From Bacteroidota bacterium (GTDB lineage: Bacteria > Bacteroidota > Bacteroidia > Chitinophagales > Chitinophagaceae), in NCBI GenBank assembly GCA_023433345.1, contig JAEZDA010000086.1, forward strand, positions 34,814 to 98,813: 64,000 nucleotides of DNA, given 5' to 3'. The position numbers and the translations under genes are program-made. The notes beneath the pieces are model-generated. The model was not told where the DNA came from. It searched no databases and saw only the letters and a list, made by a program, of their open reading frames with translations. Positions 12,001 to 20,950 of the stretch are shown here, in pieces (positions within the stretch are counted from its first letter, which is position 1; each line of letters starts with the position of its first letter).

Positions 12001-13374
12001 AGGCTTCCAGGCTATACTGACAGCACCCATGCTCTTGGTCAGAACTGGAAGAGCATGCAGCCCGGCTTCGATTTTATTATGGGATACCAACCTGATACAA
12101 ATTGGCTGAACAAGAAAGCACGGCAGGGAGTGATCACTTTTGATACCGCATTCAACTCATTATTTCAGCAAAATTACGATCAGCGACTAACCTTATCAGC
12201 CCAGTTGGAACCCGTTCGCGATCTCTCAATAACGTTGAACTTAAGTAAGACGTTTAACAAGAACTACAGCGAAACTTTCCGTTATATCGACACCACGGGT
12301 GGAACCAACCGCAAGTTCATGCATTTGAACCCTTATGCAGGAGGTGGCTTCGACGTTAGTTACATCGCCTTCAAAACCTTGTTTGGCAAATTTGATCCAA
12401 ACCGTGTTTCAGCAACATTTAAAGAATTTGAGAACAATCGCATCATCCTTTCTGAGAGATTAGGCCAGCAAAACCCATATACTAACGGACAGGTAGGTGC
12501 AGATGGATATTATTTCGGTTATGGACGTTATGCAGTGGATGTGTTGATACCTTCTTTTATTGCGGCCTACACAGGTCAGAGTCCGCAGAAAGTGGGTTTG
12601 ATCAAGCAAAACAATCCAAACCTGAAGTCTAATCCATTCCGTGCTATCATGCCCAAACCGAATTGGAAAATTGACTACAGCGGTTTAACGCGTATAAGAG
12701 GTTTAGAAAAAATATTCAACAGTTTCAATATTTCACATGGTTATAATGGAAACCTGAGCATGAATGGCTTTACATCTGCCTTATTGTACCAGGATGTTTC
12801 GCAGTTTGGATATCCGTCATTTTATGATACAGTTTCCAACAACTTTGTTCCTTACTTTCTTGTTCCAAACGTAACGATACAGGAAGCGTTCTCACCGCTT
12901 ATTGGTTTTGATGCGATGCTTACCAATCAGTTGCAGGCGAAGTTTGAATATTCGAAATCAAGGCAGCTTAGTTTGAGTCTTTATGATTACCAGTTAAGCG
13001 AAGTGAGAACAACTGAGTTTATCATTGGTGCAGGATATCGTAAGCGCGGGCTGAAATTGCTTGGTGGGTTGAAGCTGCCGAAGTTTTTGGATAAGGATGG
13101 CAAAGGCAAATTGGATAACGAAATCAACTTTAGAATTGATTTTCGTATACGCGACAACGTGAATGCCAACAGCAGGCTTGACCAGGATAATAATTTCGCT
13201 ACTGGTGGCAGTAAGGAAGTTACCATCAGCCCCACAATTGATTATTTCCTCAATAACAGGATAAATATCAAGTTGTATTACGATCAGCGGAAAGTGACGC
13301 CCTATATATCATCCAGCGCGCCTACGACCAATACGAGGGCCGGTGTTCAGATCAGGATCTCACTTGCTCAGTAA
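6088..13374 (+). CDS. sprA: Type IX secretion outer-membrane translocon protein SprA
   Basis: A 2428-residue giant outer-membrane beta-barrel, the expected size for SprA/Sov, which forms the T9SS protein-conducting channel and is needed for gliding in motile relatives. A signal peptide is visible (hydrophobic residues 12-28, ending about ALANG). The rest is rich in alternating beta-strand patterns, aromatic and Asn/Asp residues and many short TonB-barrel-like repeats, including a DYDINYDLGTIRITN strand region around residue 690. The protein ends in a barrel-type C-terminus (RISLAQ). It follows ruvA by 29 bp. The window also encodes T9SS cargo (subtilase at 2361-4310; CHU_C proteins at 14917, 18284 and 51961), so the pathway is probably active. 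No internal stop or frameshift was seen over 7.3 kb. Confidence 0.93.
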   Translation: MLLIRKFFFTSLVRVSGIVLFLLVQQTALANGSSSYKFDFFQDTVPVNQQLPFPLSDRRGDFLSSPQGSFDLRSPSNFTDSVVYDYDNRRYIIYEKIGDRYYRVPTTYTFDEFWQMRHAQAEQEYFRQRANTTSILNRGKFVRPKLSLTDNLFNRLFGNGEIKINPQGNVDITAGYQGQRIDNPTLPERARKSGGLDFNMNAQLNVNASIGDKLKFPINYNTLANFDLDNQLKLDYTGNDDEILKRFEAGNVSFPARGTLIPGAQQLFGLKTQLQFGKLYVTTVLANQKSQRQNVNLEGGAAAQRFEVKADEYEENRHFLLSQYFYNNYNKVMSNLPAITSPVQILRLEVWVTNRNGTTTETRDVVGLMDLGEVDPYLDPPIITVPSTFQTVPSNGANSLYSDVLNQPDARNPAMAFNNLRNLGLSPVQDFEKTFARKLDSTQYIYNSQVGTLSLSQPLQTDEVLAVAFQYSYNGKIFQVGEFSQDVPPDTTSATQKVLFLKLLKATSQRPTLPIWDLMLKNVYSVGYGVLTPTDFKLDVLYQEPGLGDKRYVPFGDKNLGAPIISLVNLDRLNSQLDPQPDGVFDYVEGFTVMSQYSRVMFPVLEPFGRDLATQIYLENPPPPEAKDTLFYALYDSIKAVAQQYPNLNRFVLKGTAKTSGSADISIGFNIPPGSVTVTAGGRNLQEGVDYDINYDLGTIRITNQAILTAGLPVQVNFENNASFGLQQRSYLGLRLDYMAKNTASEQLSFGGTIVRLSERPFFTKVNLDEDPIRNTMYGLDVNYRKDLPRLTRLLDKIPIYTTTAPSSINVYGEAAFLKPGHAPQIGKGEEGLVYIDDFEGSKSGIDLRFPPISWTLASTPYQAEDRNGNILFPEAALNNDLDYGKKRGKLAWYQIEQVLQQFRSNNNPINDANLLSDPRVRPVYQKEIFPQRTTGFGESQLVTFDLAYYPAEKGPYNFEEDPSRINANARFLNPRENFGGIMRNIEQTDFETSNIEFIEAWVQDPFILNPASNGGKLYFNLGNISEDILKDGRRFYENGLPTPNAPSPVDTTVWGLVPRNPIQVTNAFSNVPEDRIFQDIGFDGITSEQERFRRQAYLSNLSATFGIGSLVYLQAEADPSSDDYIHYRDGRFGGNVGILQRYKNFNNPEGNSPVSDGGEFSSAATLYPDAEDLNRDNTLNETEEYFQYTVDLKPTTAPEMQIGTNFIVDKKVVSVSLANGTTRNETWYQFRIPIGSHNKIVGNIPDFKSIRFIRMFLTDFDDSVVVRFGELQLARNIWRKFQYKVDSTGLYSPTSSVPLNVGAVNIEENDQRLPLPYRTPREIERVQTLSNNGVNLLQNEQAMTLQFCDLPRNDAKSVFQTFANRDLRQFRKLSMYIHAENAEKTPIAFGDRDLTAVIRMGNDFVNNYYEIRIPLIPTPLSAGNLNPDSDVYNDTLWNPRNSLNVDLHRLTQIKQNRNLSQASAVEIFRELQENGHTYSVMGNPNLGEVRGIMIGVENTNSQSACGEIWVNELRLSSIDENGGWAALGRVDVNLADLGTLSVSANTHSNGFGTLEQRINERYRDDFIQFDVAANLELGKLVPKNVGMSIPVYASYSQTVSTPEYDPYDMDIKLKDKLRSSPRSQRDSIRKTAVDFVSVKTLNFTNVRKLKTNGKAPKIYDVENLDVSYSFIQTLAHSPLIEKNEVTRHRAALGYNYAPEPKYLTPFKKMLSKSKTKWLDAIRDFNFNYIPSQLSFRADVSRQFGAIRPRSVGTSKYAIPETYDKYFTFQRDYILRWNFTRSLALDYTATNNSRIDEPAGRIDTKAERDTIRENLLKGGRNTLFNQTANFSYTLPTTKIPLLDWTTVNLKYQAAYRWIGASRLAVNLGNFLENGQQKEATMQFDFTRLYQKSKLLKQLDAPSNRDDREKWRNRITKVQDSVTLKNGKRVLKTRRIVDKTAVPYVSTGGKVLGKLLTSLKQVNFSVAEVANTRLPGYTDSTHALGQNWKSMQPGFDFIMGYQPDTNWLNKKARQGVITFDTAFNSLFQQNYDQRLTLSAQLEPVRDLSITLNLSKTFNKNYSETFRYIDTTGGTNRKFMHLNPYAGGGFDVSYIAFKTLFGKFDPNRVSATFKEFENNRIILSERLGQQNPYTNGQVGADGYYFGYGRYAVDVLIPSFIAAYTGQSPQKVGLIKQNNPNLKSNPFRAIMPKPNWKIDYSGLTRIRGLEKIFNSFNISHGYNGNLSMNGFTSALLYQDVSQFGYPSFYDTVSNNFVPYFLVPNVTIQEAFSPLIGFDAMLTNQLQAKFEYSKSRQLSLSLYDYQLSEVRTTEFIIGAGYRKRGLKLLGGLKLPKFLDKDGKGKLDNEINFRIDFRIRDNVNANSRLDQDNNFATGGSKEVTISPTIDYFLNNRINIKLYYDQRKVTPYISSSAPTTNTRAGVQIRISLAQ

Positions 13375-13535
13375 AGAATGCGAAGAAGTAGGAAGAATAA
13401 AAAGTAGATGTAAAGGTGTAACAGTAAAGAGTGAAAAAAGAAATGTGAGTGAATGATAAGCGGCGCCAGTGGCCAGGAGGTTTAGAGAGGAACAAATTCT
13501 TAAAGAATTTTAGATTTCGTAATACTTTTCCTTAA

Positions 13536-14027
13536 TTACCTTGTATCAGCTGCAACGTTCTGTGTTTTCTTTAAGAGCATTACGTAACCGCAGAGGCCCT
13601 TTTTCTTTTTCTTATTTACCTGTAAGGGCTTCATCATATGGTATTCTGAAAATTTTGGAATATAGGAATAGCTGATAACGTTCGCATTGTCATCGCCACT
13701 TAGGTTCTTTTCATATACCACCTGTCTTTCATTCCAATCAAACATCCGCACTTCATAAAGACGTGATGAAGCATCCCCTATAAATACAAATTGATACCAG
13801 CTGCCTTCGGTGAGGGGAACGATCACAGGCATTTCATATTCACTTTCCATTGTAACAGAAGCTTCTTTTACAACAACGAACCCGTCGCGCGTGAAAACCT
13901 TCCTGAGACTGTCTGCCTGCTGCGAAATACCGGCATCAGAGCATGAAGCCTGGCGAATGACATTCTGCGCATTTGCAGGCTCGGATAAGGCAAGCATTAT
14001 TGTGGTGAGAAAGAGAAGGTTTTTCAT
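13536..14027 (-). CDS. Secreted protein of unknown function
   Basis: A 163-residue protein with a good signal peptide (MKNLLFLTTIMLALSEPANAQ, cut after residue 21). The mature part is short and mixed alpha/beta, with a Lys-rich stretch (NKKKKKG) before a short hydrophobic C-terminal segment. I recognise no family. It is the last gene of the minus-strand block starting with the CHU_C proteins, 88 bp after the SDR gene. A periplasmic or secreted location is inferred from the signal peptide only. Confidence 0.7.
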   Translation of the reverse strand: MKNLLFLTTIMLALSEPANAQNVIRQASCSDAGISQQADSLRKVFTRDGFVVVKEASVTMESEYEMPVIVPLTEGSWYQFVFIGDASSRLYEVRMFDWNERQVVYEKNLSGDDNANVISYSYIPKFSEYHMMKPLQVNKKKKKGLCGYVMLLKKTQNVAADTR

Positions 14028-14115
14028 GGTAGCGTTCGCGTTTTCACAAATGTTGTGCTATCTCCTGCAACTAACAATGGTGTATAGCTGTTGTGGTAAC
14101 GCGGGCATTTGGGTT

Positions 14116-14889
14116 TTATTGTGGCAAATCAGGCTTTTTTTCAAAATATATTGTGTTTGCCTGTTGGGTGCAGGTAACAACAAGCTCATTTATACATACG
14201 TGTGCGGGAAGCGTGGCGCAATAAAATATGTTCTCAGCCACGTCTGAGGCGCTAAGAGGTGTGTAACCTGCGTAAGCTGAGGAGGCCGTTGCCCTGTTCC
14301 CTTTGAATCTCACCAATGAAAATTCAGTTTCTACCGCGCCCGGGTGAATAGCTGTTATTTTAAATCCCTTTTTCAAAAGGTCAATTCTCATCGATTTACT
14401 AATCGCATCCACTGCAAACTTTGTAGCACAGTAAACATTTCCGTTTTCATATACTTCCTTTCCAGCTATCGATCCCACGTTAATTATTATTGGATGATCC
14501 GACTTTTCCATTAGTGGCAGTACGGCTCTTGTGGTATAGAGAAGGCCTGAAATGTTTGTTCCGATCATCGTGTCCCAGTCGTCAATTTGCGCATCAGCAA
14601 AGTTATCGCGCCCCAGGGCAAGGCCTGCATTGTTTATCAGGATATCTATCCTTTGCACCTGTTTCCTTACCTGTTCAATTGCATCGAAAACATCATCCCG
14701 GTTCCGAACATCGAATGCAGAGGTCAACACTTTTATTTTGAAAGCTGATGAGAGATGTTGCGAGATCCTTTCAAGACGTTCTTCTCTTCTGCCGCAAATT
14801 ACCAGGTTGCAACCCGAGGCAGCGAATTTCTCAGCGCATGCTTTTCCTATCCCGGAGGTGGCGCCGGTAATGAGTACTGTTTTTTCCAT
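14116..14889 (-). CDS. Short-chain dehydrogenase/reductase (SDR), classical type
   Basis: A 257-residue NAD(P)-dependent oxidoreductase. It has the Rossmann motif TGATSGIGKA (residues 9-18), GRRE at 33-36 (the two arginines suggest NADP preference), NNAG at 86-89, the structural Asn112, and the catalytic Ser140, Tyr153 and Lys157 (YCATK). It resembles the YdfG-like serine/3-hydroxy acid dehydrogenase branch, but the substrate cannot be assigned. It lies 27 bp downstream of the 1106-residue CHU_C protein and may be co-transcribed with it. Confidence 0.85.
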   Translation of the reverse strand: MEKTVLITGATSGIGKACAEKFAASGCNLVICGRREERLERISQHLSSAFKIKVLTSAFDVRNRDDVFDAIEQVRKQVQRIDILINNAGLALGRDNFADAQIDDWDTMIGTNISGLLYTTRAVLPLMEKSDHPIIINVGSIAGKEVYENGNVYCATKFAVDAISKSMRIDLLKKGFKITAIHPGAVETEFSLVRFKGNRATASSAYAGYTPLSASDVAENIFYCATLPAHVCINELVVTCTQQANTIYFEKKPDLPQ

Positions 14890-14916
14890 CAGGAAAATCT
14901 TTGATTGATGAATTGA

Positions 14917-17900
14917 TTAACGGATTAAAACGACATATCCTTTTCGTGTGATCACTTCTCCTTTGTAGCTAACTCCTTCGGCCATCCATACAAAGGTTGC
15001 GGAGTCCTGCGGTTTGCCCTTGTAAATTCCATCCCATCCCTTTCCTTCTTCGGTTGTTGTGTAAACCAACTGTCCGAAACGATTAAAGACGTGGAAATAG
15101 TTTAATTGTTTCATGCCAAGGAGGATGGGTCTTGCCACATCGTTGTTGCCATCACCGTTAGGCGTAAACGCAGTTGGTACATGCATGCCATAAGGGATAT
15201 CGTACAGGGTGATCGAGATGCTATCCCTGGCCAGGCAGCCGTTTTCATCGGATCCGGTTACATGATAAACGATATTGTCGCGCGGTTTGGCTGTTGGGTT
15301 GGCCACATTAAAGGCGCTGAGCCATTGATTAGGACTCCATTCATAAAAAACAGCACCTGTGGCCCTCAGGTTTATTGATTGCCCGTCTACCAGCGCCGTA
15401 TCATTGAATGGAATTCTCACATTCAGTGGTGGAACGACGTTTACCAACACCGTATCCTTCACAGGCTTCGGGCAACCAAGTGTGTCTCTCACTGTTACAA
15501 TGTACCTGATACTTTCAGCCGGCTGCTGAACAGTAGGGTTGAAAATTCCCGGGTTTGAAAGGTAGGTTGGCGGAGACCATTCATAAAGGCTTCCTCCGGT
15601 TACATGGATCCTTGTACTAAAACCTGAACAGATCGTTGTATCGGGCCCCGCCAGGGCCAAAGGGTATGGAACTACTCTAACGGTAACGCGTGACTGCTTT
15701 TCGCACTTTCCAATATTAGCGCGTACAATATAGGTTGTGGTAACTTCCGGAAATACCAGCGGATTTTTGGCCGTGGTATCAGTGATGTTGATGAAGGGAG
15801 TCCAGGAATACGAAACTGCGTCGCCCGTGGTTGCGAGGCGCATAGTATCTGTTTTGCAGATCGTAGTGTCCGGTCCCGCATCAACGGTAACGTCTGGCCG
15901 TACATCCACGAAGATCGAATCATCTTTAAAGCAGCGGTATATGTCCGTAAGCCTAACATAATATTTTGTAGGCGTGTCAGGGCTTACCAATGGAGAATGA
16001 GATGTCAGGCTGTTTATATTGTAGTCGGGCGACCATCGCACGGTTCCTGCACCGAGGGCATCAATTTTTAGCGTGTCGATTATACAGATGAGAGTATCGT
16101 TGGTAACTTGTAATGCCGGCTTCGCTCTTGGCAATACCCTGACAGTATCAGTTCTTCGCCTGCTGCATCCTTCCACGCCAACAGAAACCACATAGTTAGT
16201 TACAACACCCGGTTTGGCAATGGGGTTGGCTATGTTCGGGTTGCTTAATCCGTTTGTTGGGGTCCATTGATAACTGGTTCCTCCCGAAGCCTGTAATCCC
16301 ACACCTGAACTGCCTATGCAAAAGGCCGTGTCGGGCCCCGCCGAAGGAATTGCGAGTGGAGTCACGGGTATGGTCACCTGTTTTTGCGACACACAGTTTC
16401 TTCCCCAGGAACTAAGCAAAGAATAGGTTGTAGTGGTCATCGGAAACGCACGTGTGATTCGTGAGGTTGAAGCAGCAAGGGAAGAAACCGGGGACCATTT
16501 CCATGTAACATTACTTCGATTAGCCGTACCCGTTAGTACGAGTGTATCTTCCTGGCAAATCGATTCAGGAGAAGCTGCAATGAAGTTCTCGAAATCAAAA
16601 ACAGGAGTTACGCGAACAGTATCGGTTAACCTGCAGCCGAACTGCTCCAGGGTTACAGTATAGGTGGTTGGCACATTCGGAAAAACAACAGGTGTTGCAG
16701 TGGTTCTGTTAAGGATGTTAAAATTTGGCGTCCAGGAAAAATTTCCGGTTCCGGTTGCCCTTAATGTTATACTATCCAGCCCACAATAAGTTGTATCAGG
16801 AGAAAGCAGATTCAGTACAGGGCTGGCAAGCACAGAAATATTCCTGGTCACGCTTTTCTCACAGCCTTTACTGTTGGTTACTGTAAGCTTAACGGTATAG
16901 TTGCCGGGGTTGGGATATACGTAGCGCGGGGCCGCTATGCTGCTTGTATCGTTGGTTGAGGAGGGATCTCCAAAATCCCACCGCCACGAATCAATAAAAC
17001 CGTAACGGGTAAGCGAAGTGTCATTAAACTGAACAGGGAGACCGGCGCAAAAAGGAGCCTGTGCTTCGAAACCGGGGAAAAACCCGGGATATATTCCCAT
17101 CTGAATAATGCTTGAATCGGCACACGATTCACCGCGGTTGATCACAAACTTCACATTATAAATGCCAGTGTCAGCATAAACATAAACAGGGTTGTCAATC
17201 GTACTTGTGTCAAGAGTTGATGAATCCACTCCGAAATCCCAGAATACGGTATTGGCACCACTGCTGTTATGATCAAATTGAATGTTGAAACCGTCACATG
17301 TGATGTAACCGGGATCAGGTACGGCGCGAATTGGATTGCATGGCGAAACTTTCACCATCAGGTCCTTCCTGTGGGTAGTGATAAGTCGCCCGTTTCGATA
17401 GGCGCGTACACAAACGGCTAACACATAATTTCCTGCATCCGGCGATATGCCTGAAATAAGTCCGGTGGAAGGATTAATACTTGCCTGCACGCCGAGCGGC
17501 ACCGCACCTGAATAGGGGGAGATGTATCCCACTGAATTGTAAGGGGGAGGAGCGGGATCCTCAAAACCTGCGTCCACGGCGGCGCCGCCGTCGAAGGCGT
17601 TACAGAACATATACACAAGGGAGTCGCCATCAATATCAGTAGCGCTAAAGTCTAAAGTGAACGGAGAGTTTTGACAGATCACTGATACCGGTAGTTGGTA
17701 CTGAGGAGAATTATCGAATGAAGCTGCACTTCCTAATTGGTTAAGCCCTGGAATCACACAGGAATAGTTAGCGCCGGTCGGGCTTACATTCTGCATACCT
17801 GTTTGCCGGCAACAGGTTTGGTAAGCAATGGTATAGCCATCATTATTATCGGGTAATTCAACTTCAAAAGAATAGCGCGCGTAGGTGTAAGCAAGGGTAG

Positions 17901-18237
17901 GCGGGTTATCAATGCAGGATGAAACCTGTATAGGTACCGGCAAAATTCCCGGGGGTACATCCTGGGTGATCACCCAATCACTAAAGGTGGAACTTCCAGG
18001 AACTTTCAAGCCATTATCATTGTTGAAAATTCCCACCACATAGGAAGGTGCAAGCGGGGCAACGCTCCCTCCGGAAGCATCACCCTTAAACAGTAACAAC
18101 ACAATTCTGAATCGCTTGGTGTTTGCTCCGGAACCGGGCCCCAAATATTCATACCTTAACTCGCCGCCAATTATATGCGCACCCAGTGAAGGGAAAGCAA
18201 CTATTAACAAGAAGATGGCAAGTAAAATTCTTTTCAT
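14917..18237 (-). CDS. Giant surface protein with PKD/Ig-like repeats and T9SS type B (CHU_C) sorting domain
   Basis: 1106 residues from ATG 18237; a TTG one codon upstream is less likely. After a signal peptide ending FPSLG, a conserved module of about 300 residues begins AHIIGGELRYEYLG and includes a cysteine-rich CCRQTG and a cadherin-like ATDIDGDSLVY segment. Two PKD domains follow (WDFGVDSS, WRWDFGDP). Then come seven beta-sandwich modules of about 80 residues, most starting AGPDTTIC or similar. The protein ends in a gliding-motility CHU_C domain (VPTAFTPNGDGNNDV ... GYVVLIR), the type B T9SS signal. It is probably exported to the surface as an adhesin or extracellular fibre. It is a tandem paralogue of the next upstream gene, separated by 46 bp. 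Confidence 0.88.
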   Translation of the reverse strand: MKRILLAIFLLIVAFPSLGAHIIGGELRYEYLGPGSGANTKRFRIVLLLFKGDASGGSVAPLAPSYVVGIFNNDNGLKVPGSSTFSDWVITQDVPPGILPVPIQVSSCIDNPPTLAYTYARYSFEVELPDNNDGYTIAYQTCCRQTGMQNVSPTGANYSCVIPGLNQLGSAASFDNSPQYQLPVSVICQNSPFTLDFSATDIDGDSLVYMFCNAFDGGAAVDAGFEDPAPPPYNSVGYISPYSGAVPLGVQASINPSTGLISGISPDAGNYVLAVCVRAYRNGRLITTHRKDLMVKVSPCNPIRAVPDPGYITCDGFNIQFDHNSSGANTVFWDFGVDSSTLDTSTIDNPVYVYADTGIYNVKFVINRGESCADSSIIQMGIYPGFFPGFEAQAPFCAGLPVQFNDTSLTRYGFIDSWRWDFGDPSSTNDTSSIAAPRYVYPNPGNYTVKLTVTNSKGCEKSVTRNISVLASPVLNLLSPDTTYCGLDSITLRATGTGNFSWTPNFNILNRTTATPVVFPNVPTTYTVTLEQFGCRLTDTVRVTPVFDFENFIAASPESICQEDTLVLTGTANRSNVTWKWSPVSSLAASTSRITRAFPMTTTTYSLLSSWGRNCVSQKQVTIPVTPLAIPSAGPDTAFCIGSSGVGLQASGGTSYQWTPTNGLSNPNIANPIAKPGVVTNYVVSVGVEGCSRRRTDTVRVLPRAKPALQVTNDTLICIIDTLKIDALGAGTVRWSPDYNINSLTSHSPLVSPDTPTKYYVRLTDIYRCFKDDSIFVDVRPDVTVDAGPDTTICKTDTMRLATTGDAVSYSWTPFINITDTTAKNPLVFPEVTTTYIVRANIGKCEKQSRVTVRVVPYPLALAGPDTTICSGFSTRIHVTGGSLYEWSPPTYLSNPGIFNPTVQQPAESIRYIVTVRDTLGCPKPVKDTVLVNVVPPLNVRIPFNDTALVDGQSINLRATGAVFYEWSPNQWLSAFNVANPTAKPRDNIVYHVTGSDENGCLARDSISITLYDIPYGMHVPTAFTPNGDGNNDVARPILLGMKQLNYFHVFNRFGQLVYTTTEEGKGWDGIYKGKPQDSATFVWMAEGVSYKGEVITRKGYVVLIR

Positions 18238-18283
18238 CAAAAGCGGAAATAGGGACTTTAAATTTAGTCATTTTTCACAATCC

Positions 18284-20890
18284 TTAACGGATAAGTATAA
18301 CGGATCCCTTTCCTTCTATTTTCTGATTCAGGTATGTAACACCTTCCGCGTACCAAACATAGGTTCCGCTTTCCTGTAATGCACCCTTTATCTTGCCATC
18401 CCAGCCCTCATCGCTCAGGTTGCGGGAGGAATAGACCAACTGCCCCCAGCGGTTATAAACCCTGAAGGCTTCCATAGATTTTAACCCCAATGCGATGGGG
18501 CGAAAACGATCATTGTTACCGTCTCCATCAGGGGTGAATGCAGATGGAACATAAAAACCGGGCTCAAGAAGGTACAGTTTAACACTGATAGTATCTGTAT
18601 CAAAACATCCGGAAGAATTTTCCACCCGCAGGGTATAATCAATATCATCTTGCGGGAGAGAAACCGGATTTGCTATTAATGAATTAGAAAGGTAGGTTGA
18701 AGGCGTCCAGGAGTAAACTGTTCCTCCCGTTGCATCGAGCAACAGTGGCTGACCGATTACCACCGAGGTATCCCGGGGGCCTGCGTCTGCAATAACCCTG
18801 AGAACTTCCACCTTTACTGTATCTAAATCAGGTTTGGGGCAGCCAAGCGTATCATAAACCGAAACTATGTATGTTACATCATTCTGCGGAAGGGTAACAT
18901 TAACTATCGGACCCTGCGGGTTGTCAAGATATACCACGGGTCGCCACGAATATATACTACCTCCTTCCGCACGAAGGGTGGCGTTGCTTCCAAAACAAAT
19001 TGAAGTGTCAGCGCTAACCCGCGCCTGAGGATACGGTACCGGCCTCACGCTTATATTGCGTGTTGCGGAACAGTTGCCTATATACCCTGTAACCCGGTAA
19101 TTTGTGGCGATTACAGGTGAAGTGAGCGGGTTCATCACCGTGGGGTCATTAACGGCCGACTCTGGGGTCCATTCAAATCTTAATGCATCGCTGGTTAAGG
19201 GTAAGCTGATTGTGTCGCCTGTACATATAGTAGTATCAGCAATAAGATTCATGGTTACCTCATTTACAACCCGCACAGTAATGCTGTCAATCGCGGTACA
19301 ACCGAAGTTGTCCCGGAAAGTTGCAATGTAAGTAGTGGTAATATCGGGACTCACCAATGGAGTAAAACTAGTTTGATTATTGATATTATAATTTGGTGTC
19401 CATTGAATAGTTCCTGCGGAAGGAGACACGGCATTGAGCCGAAGCGTGTCAATGATGCAGATCAAGGTATCATTTCCAAGGGAGAATACGGGTTCTTCAA
19501 CAATTAGAATTTCATGTGACACCGTGTCCCTGCAACCTTTTGTACTTTCAGAGATCAGGGTAGCCGAGTAAGTGCCCGGGGTGTTGTAAGTGAAGGAAGG
19601 ATTTTTCAGGGTGCTCGTATCAGTAGTGGAAACAGTAACGCCAAAATCCCACCGCCAACTGTTGGTTGTGCCGTAGGTAGCAAAGGATTGATCTCGAAAA
19701 GCAACCGGAATTCCCTTACACATGGGAGCATTGCTGGTGAACTCTGATCGGAAGACAGGGTAAACCTTTACTACCGCTGTAGTGGAATCGGAACAGGCCT
19801 GGTTCCTGTTTATCACCAGTTTAACGGTGTAAGTACCCGTATCGGGATACTGAAAAGTAGGAAACTCCTGTGTTGATGTATCGGTGTCAATACCAGGCAC
19901 GCCGAAATCCCAATAAAAAGTTTCGTTGAGAGGTGAATTGTTGTTATTTGAAAGGCTCACGCGCAGATCATTGCAAAAGGAGTACTCCAGATCCAATTCG
20001 GCACTCGCATAATCACACGGTGCAACAGTGATGATAAAATCCTTTCTCTGAGTTCCGATCAATTGGCCATTTCTGTAGGAATCTGCACATACCACCACTA
20101 CATACCTTCCCGCATTAGGCGCTATTCCTGAAATAATTCCCGTACGCGGGTCAATAGAAGCGAGGCCACCTAAGGGGCGGTCGCCGCGGAAACCGTTGGT
20201 ATAAAAGATGGTCGAATAGGGTGGTTTGGAAGGAGTGGCAAATGAGGCGTCCTGGGCTGCACCGCCATTGAAGCCGGAACAGAAGCTGTAAACGATCGAA
20301 TCCCCCGGGTCAGGATCTGTGGCGCTGAAGTCGAGGGTAAAGGCATTGTTGTGGCAAACAATTGAAATGTTGCTGCTGAATCGAGGGCTGCTGTCCGTCT
20401 CTCCAGCAGGCAAATGGATGGAACCCGGCAAGGTGGTGGCGAATGTTGCTCCAACGCTGTTCGGAACATTCATGATTCCATCTATTCTGCAGCATGTTTG
20501 AAACACAGGAGTGTAGCCGCTCGTATTGGGAGCCACTTCCACCACGAAGGTATAGGTGCCTAAACTGTATACAAGGTTTGGCGGGTTGGTGATGCAGTTA
20601 GGAAAACCAGAAGGTGTCAGCGTTTGGAAACCCGTGCGCGCAACCACGCGATATCCAGTAATCAGCGTACCGTTATCGTTGTTGTATACGCCAATCGAAA
20701 CCGAGTTGGGCATGTCTGCACATGAAAAACAGTTATTGTCCCGGAAAAGACGCAAGGTGACGTTATACCTTAAATTACCGTTTGCAGTAACACCTAGAAA
20801 GTCATAAAACATTTCTCCGCCTGTAATATGGGCAGCCTTAGCCGTAATGGAAAGAGCAAGGAACAATATTAATGAGCACAGATATTTCAT
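18284..20890 (-). CDS. Paralogous surface protein with PKD/Ig-like repeats and T9SS type B (CHU_C) sorting domain
   Basis: 868 residues, organised like its downstream neighbour: signal peptide (ends ITAKA), an AHITGGEMFYDFLG N-terminal module with CCRIDG and ATDPDPGDSIVY, two PKD domains (WDFGVPGI, WRWDFGVT), only four ADTTIC-type modules, and a CHU_C tail (VPSAFTPDGDGNNDR ... GSVILIR). The last four modules match those of the neighbour one to one (for example NDTLICIIDTL in both), so the 238-residue length difference is accounted for by three modules. A T9SS-dependent adhesive or fibrous surface role is inferred. It is the first gene of the pair; 60 bp separates it from the alpha/beta hydrolase gene upstream. 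Confidence 0.88.
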   Translation of the reverse strand: MKYLCSLILFLALSITAKAAHITGGEMFYDFLGVTANGNLRYNVTLRLFRDNNCFSCADMPNSVSIGVYNNDNGTLITGYRVVARTGFQTLTPSGFPNCITNPPNLVYSLGTYTFVVEVAPNTSGYTPVFQTCCRIDGIMNVPNSVGATFATTLPGSIHLPAGETDSSPRFSSNISIVCHNNAFTLDFSATDPDPGDSIVYSFCSGFNGGAAQDASFATPSKPPYSTIFYTNGFRGDRPLGGLASIDPRTGIISGIAPNAGRYVVVVCADSYRNGQLIGTQRKDFIITVAPCDYASAELDLEYSFCNDLRVSLSNNNNSPLNETFYWDFGVPGIDTDTSTQEFPTFQYPDTGTYTVKLVINRNQACSDSTTAVVKVYPVFRSEFTSNAPMCKGIPVAFRDQSFATYGTTNSWRWDFGVTVSTTDTSTLKNPSFTYNTPGTYSATLISESTKGCRDTVSHEILIVEEPVFSLGNDTLICIIDTLRLNAVSPSAGTIQWTPNYNINNQTSFTPLVSPDITTTYIATFRDNFGCTAIDSITVRVVNEVTMNLIADTTICTGDTISLPLTSDALRFEWTPESAVNDPTVMNPLTSPVIATNYRVTGYIGNCSATRNISVRPVPYPQARVSADTSICFGSNATLRAEGGSIYSWRPVVYLDNPQGPIVNVTLPQNDVTYIVSVYDTLGCPKPDLDTVKVEVLRVIADAGPRDTSVVIGQPLLLDATGGTVYSWTPSTYLSNSLIANPVSLPQDDIDYTLRVENSSGCFDTDTISVKLYLLEPGFYVPSAFTPDGDGNNDRFRPIALGLKSMEAFRVYNRWGQLVYSSRNLSDEGWDGKIKGALQESGTYVWYAEGVTYLNQKIEGKGSVILIR

Positions 20891-20950
20891 TAGTAGTCAG
20901 CCGCTAAAATAGAAGGACTGCAAATTAGAGGGAAATGCTGTTTTTCAGGT

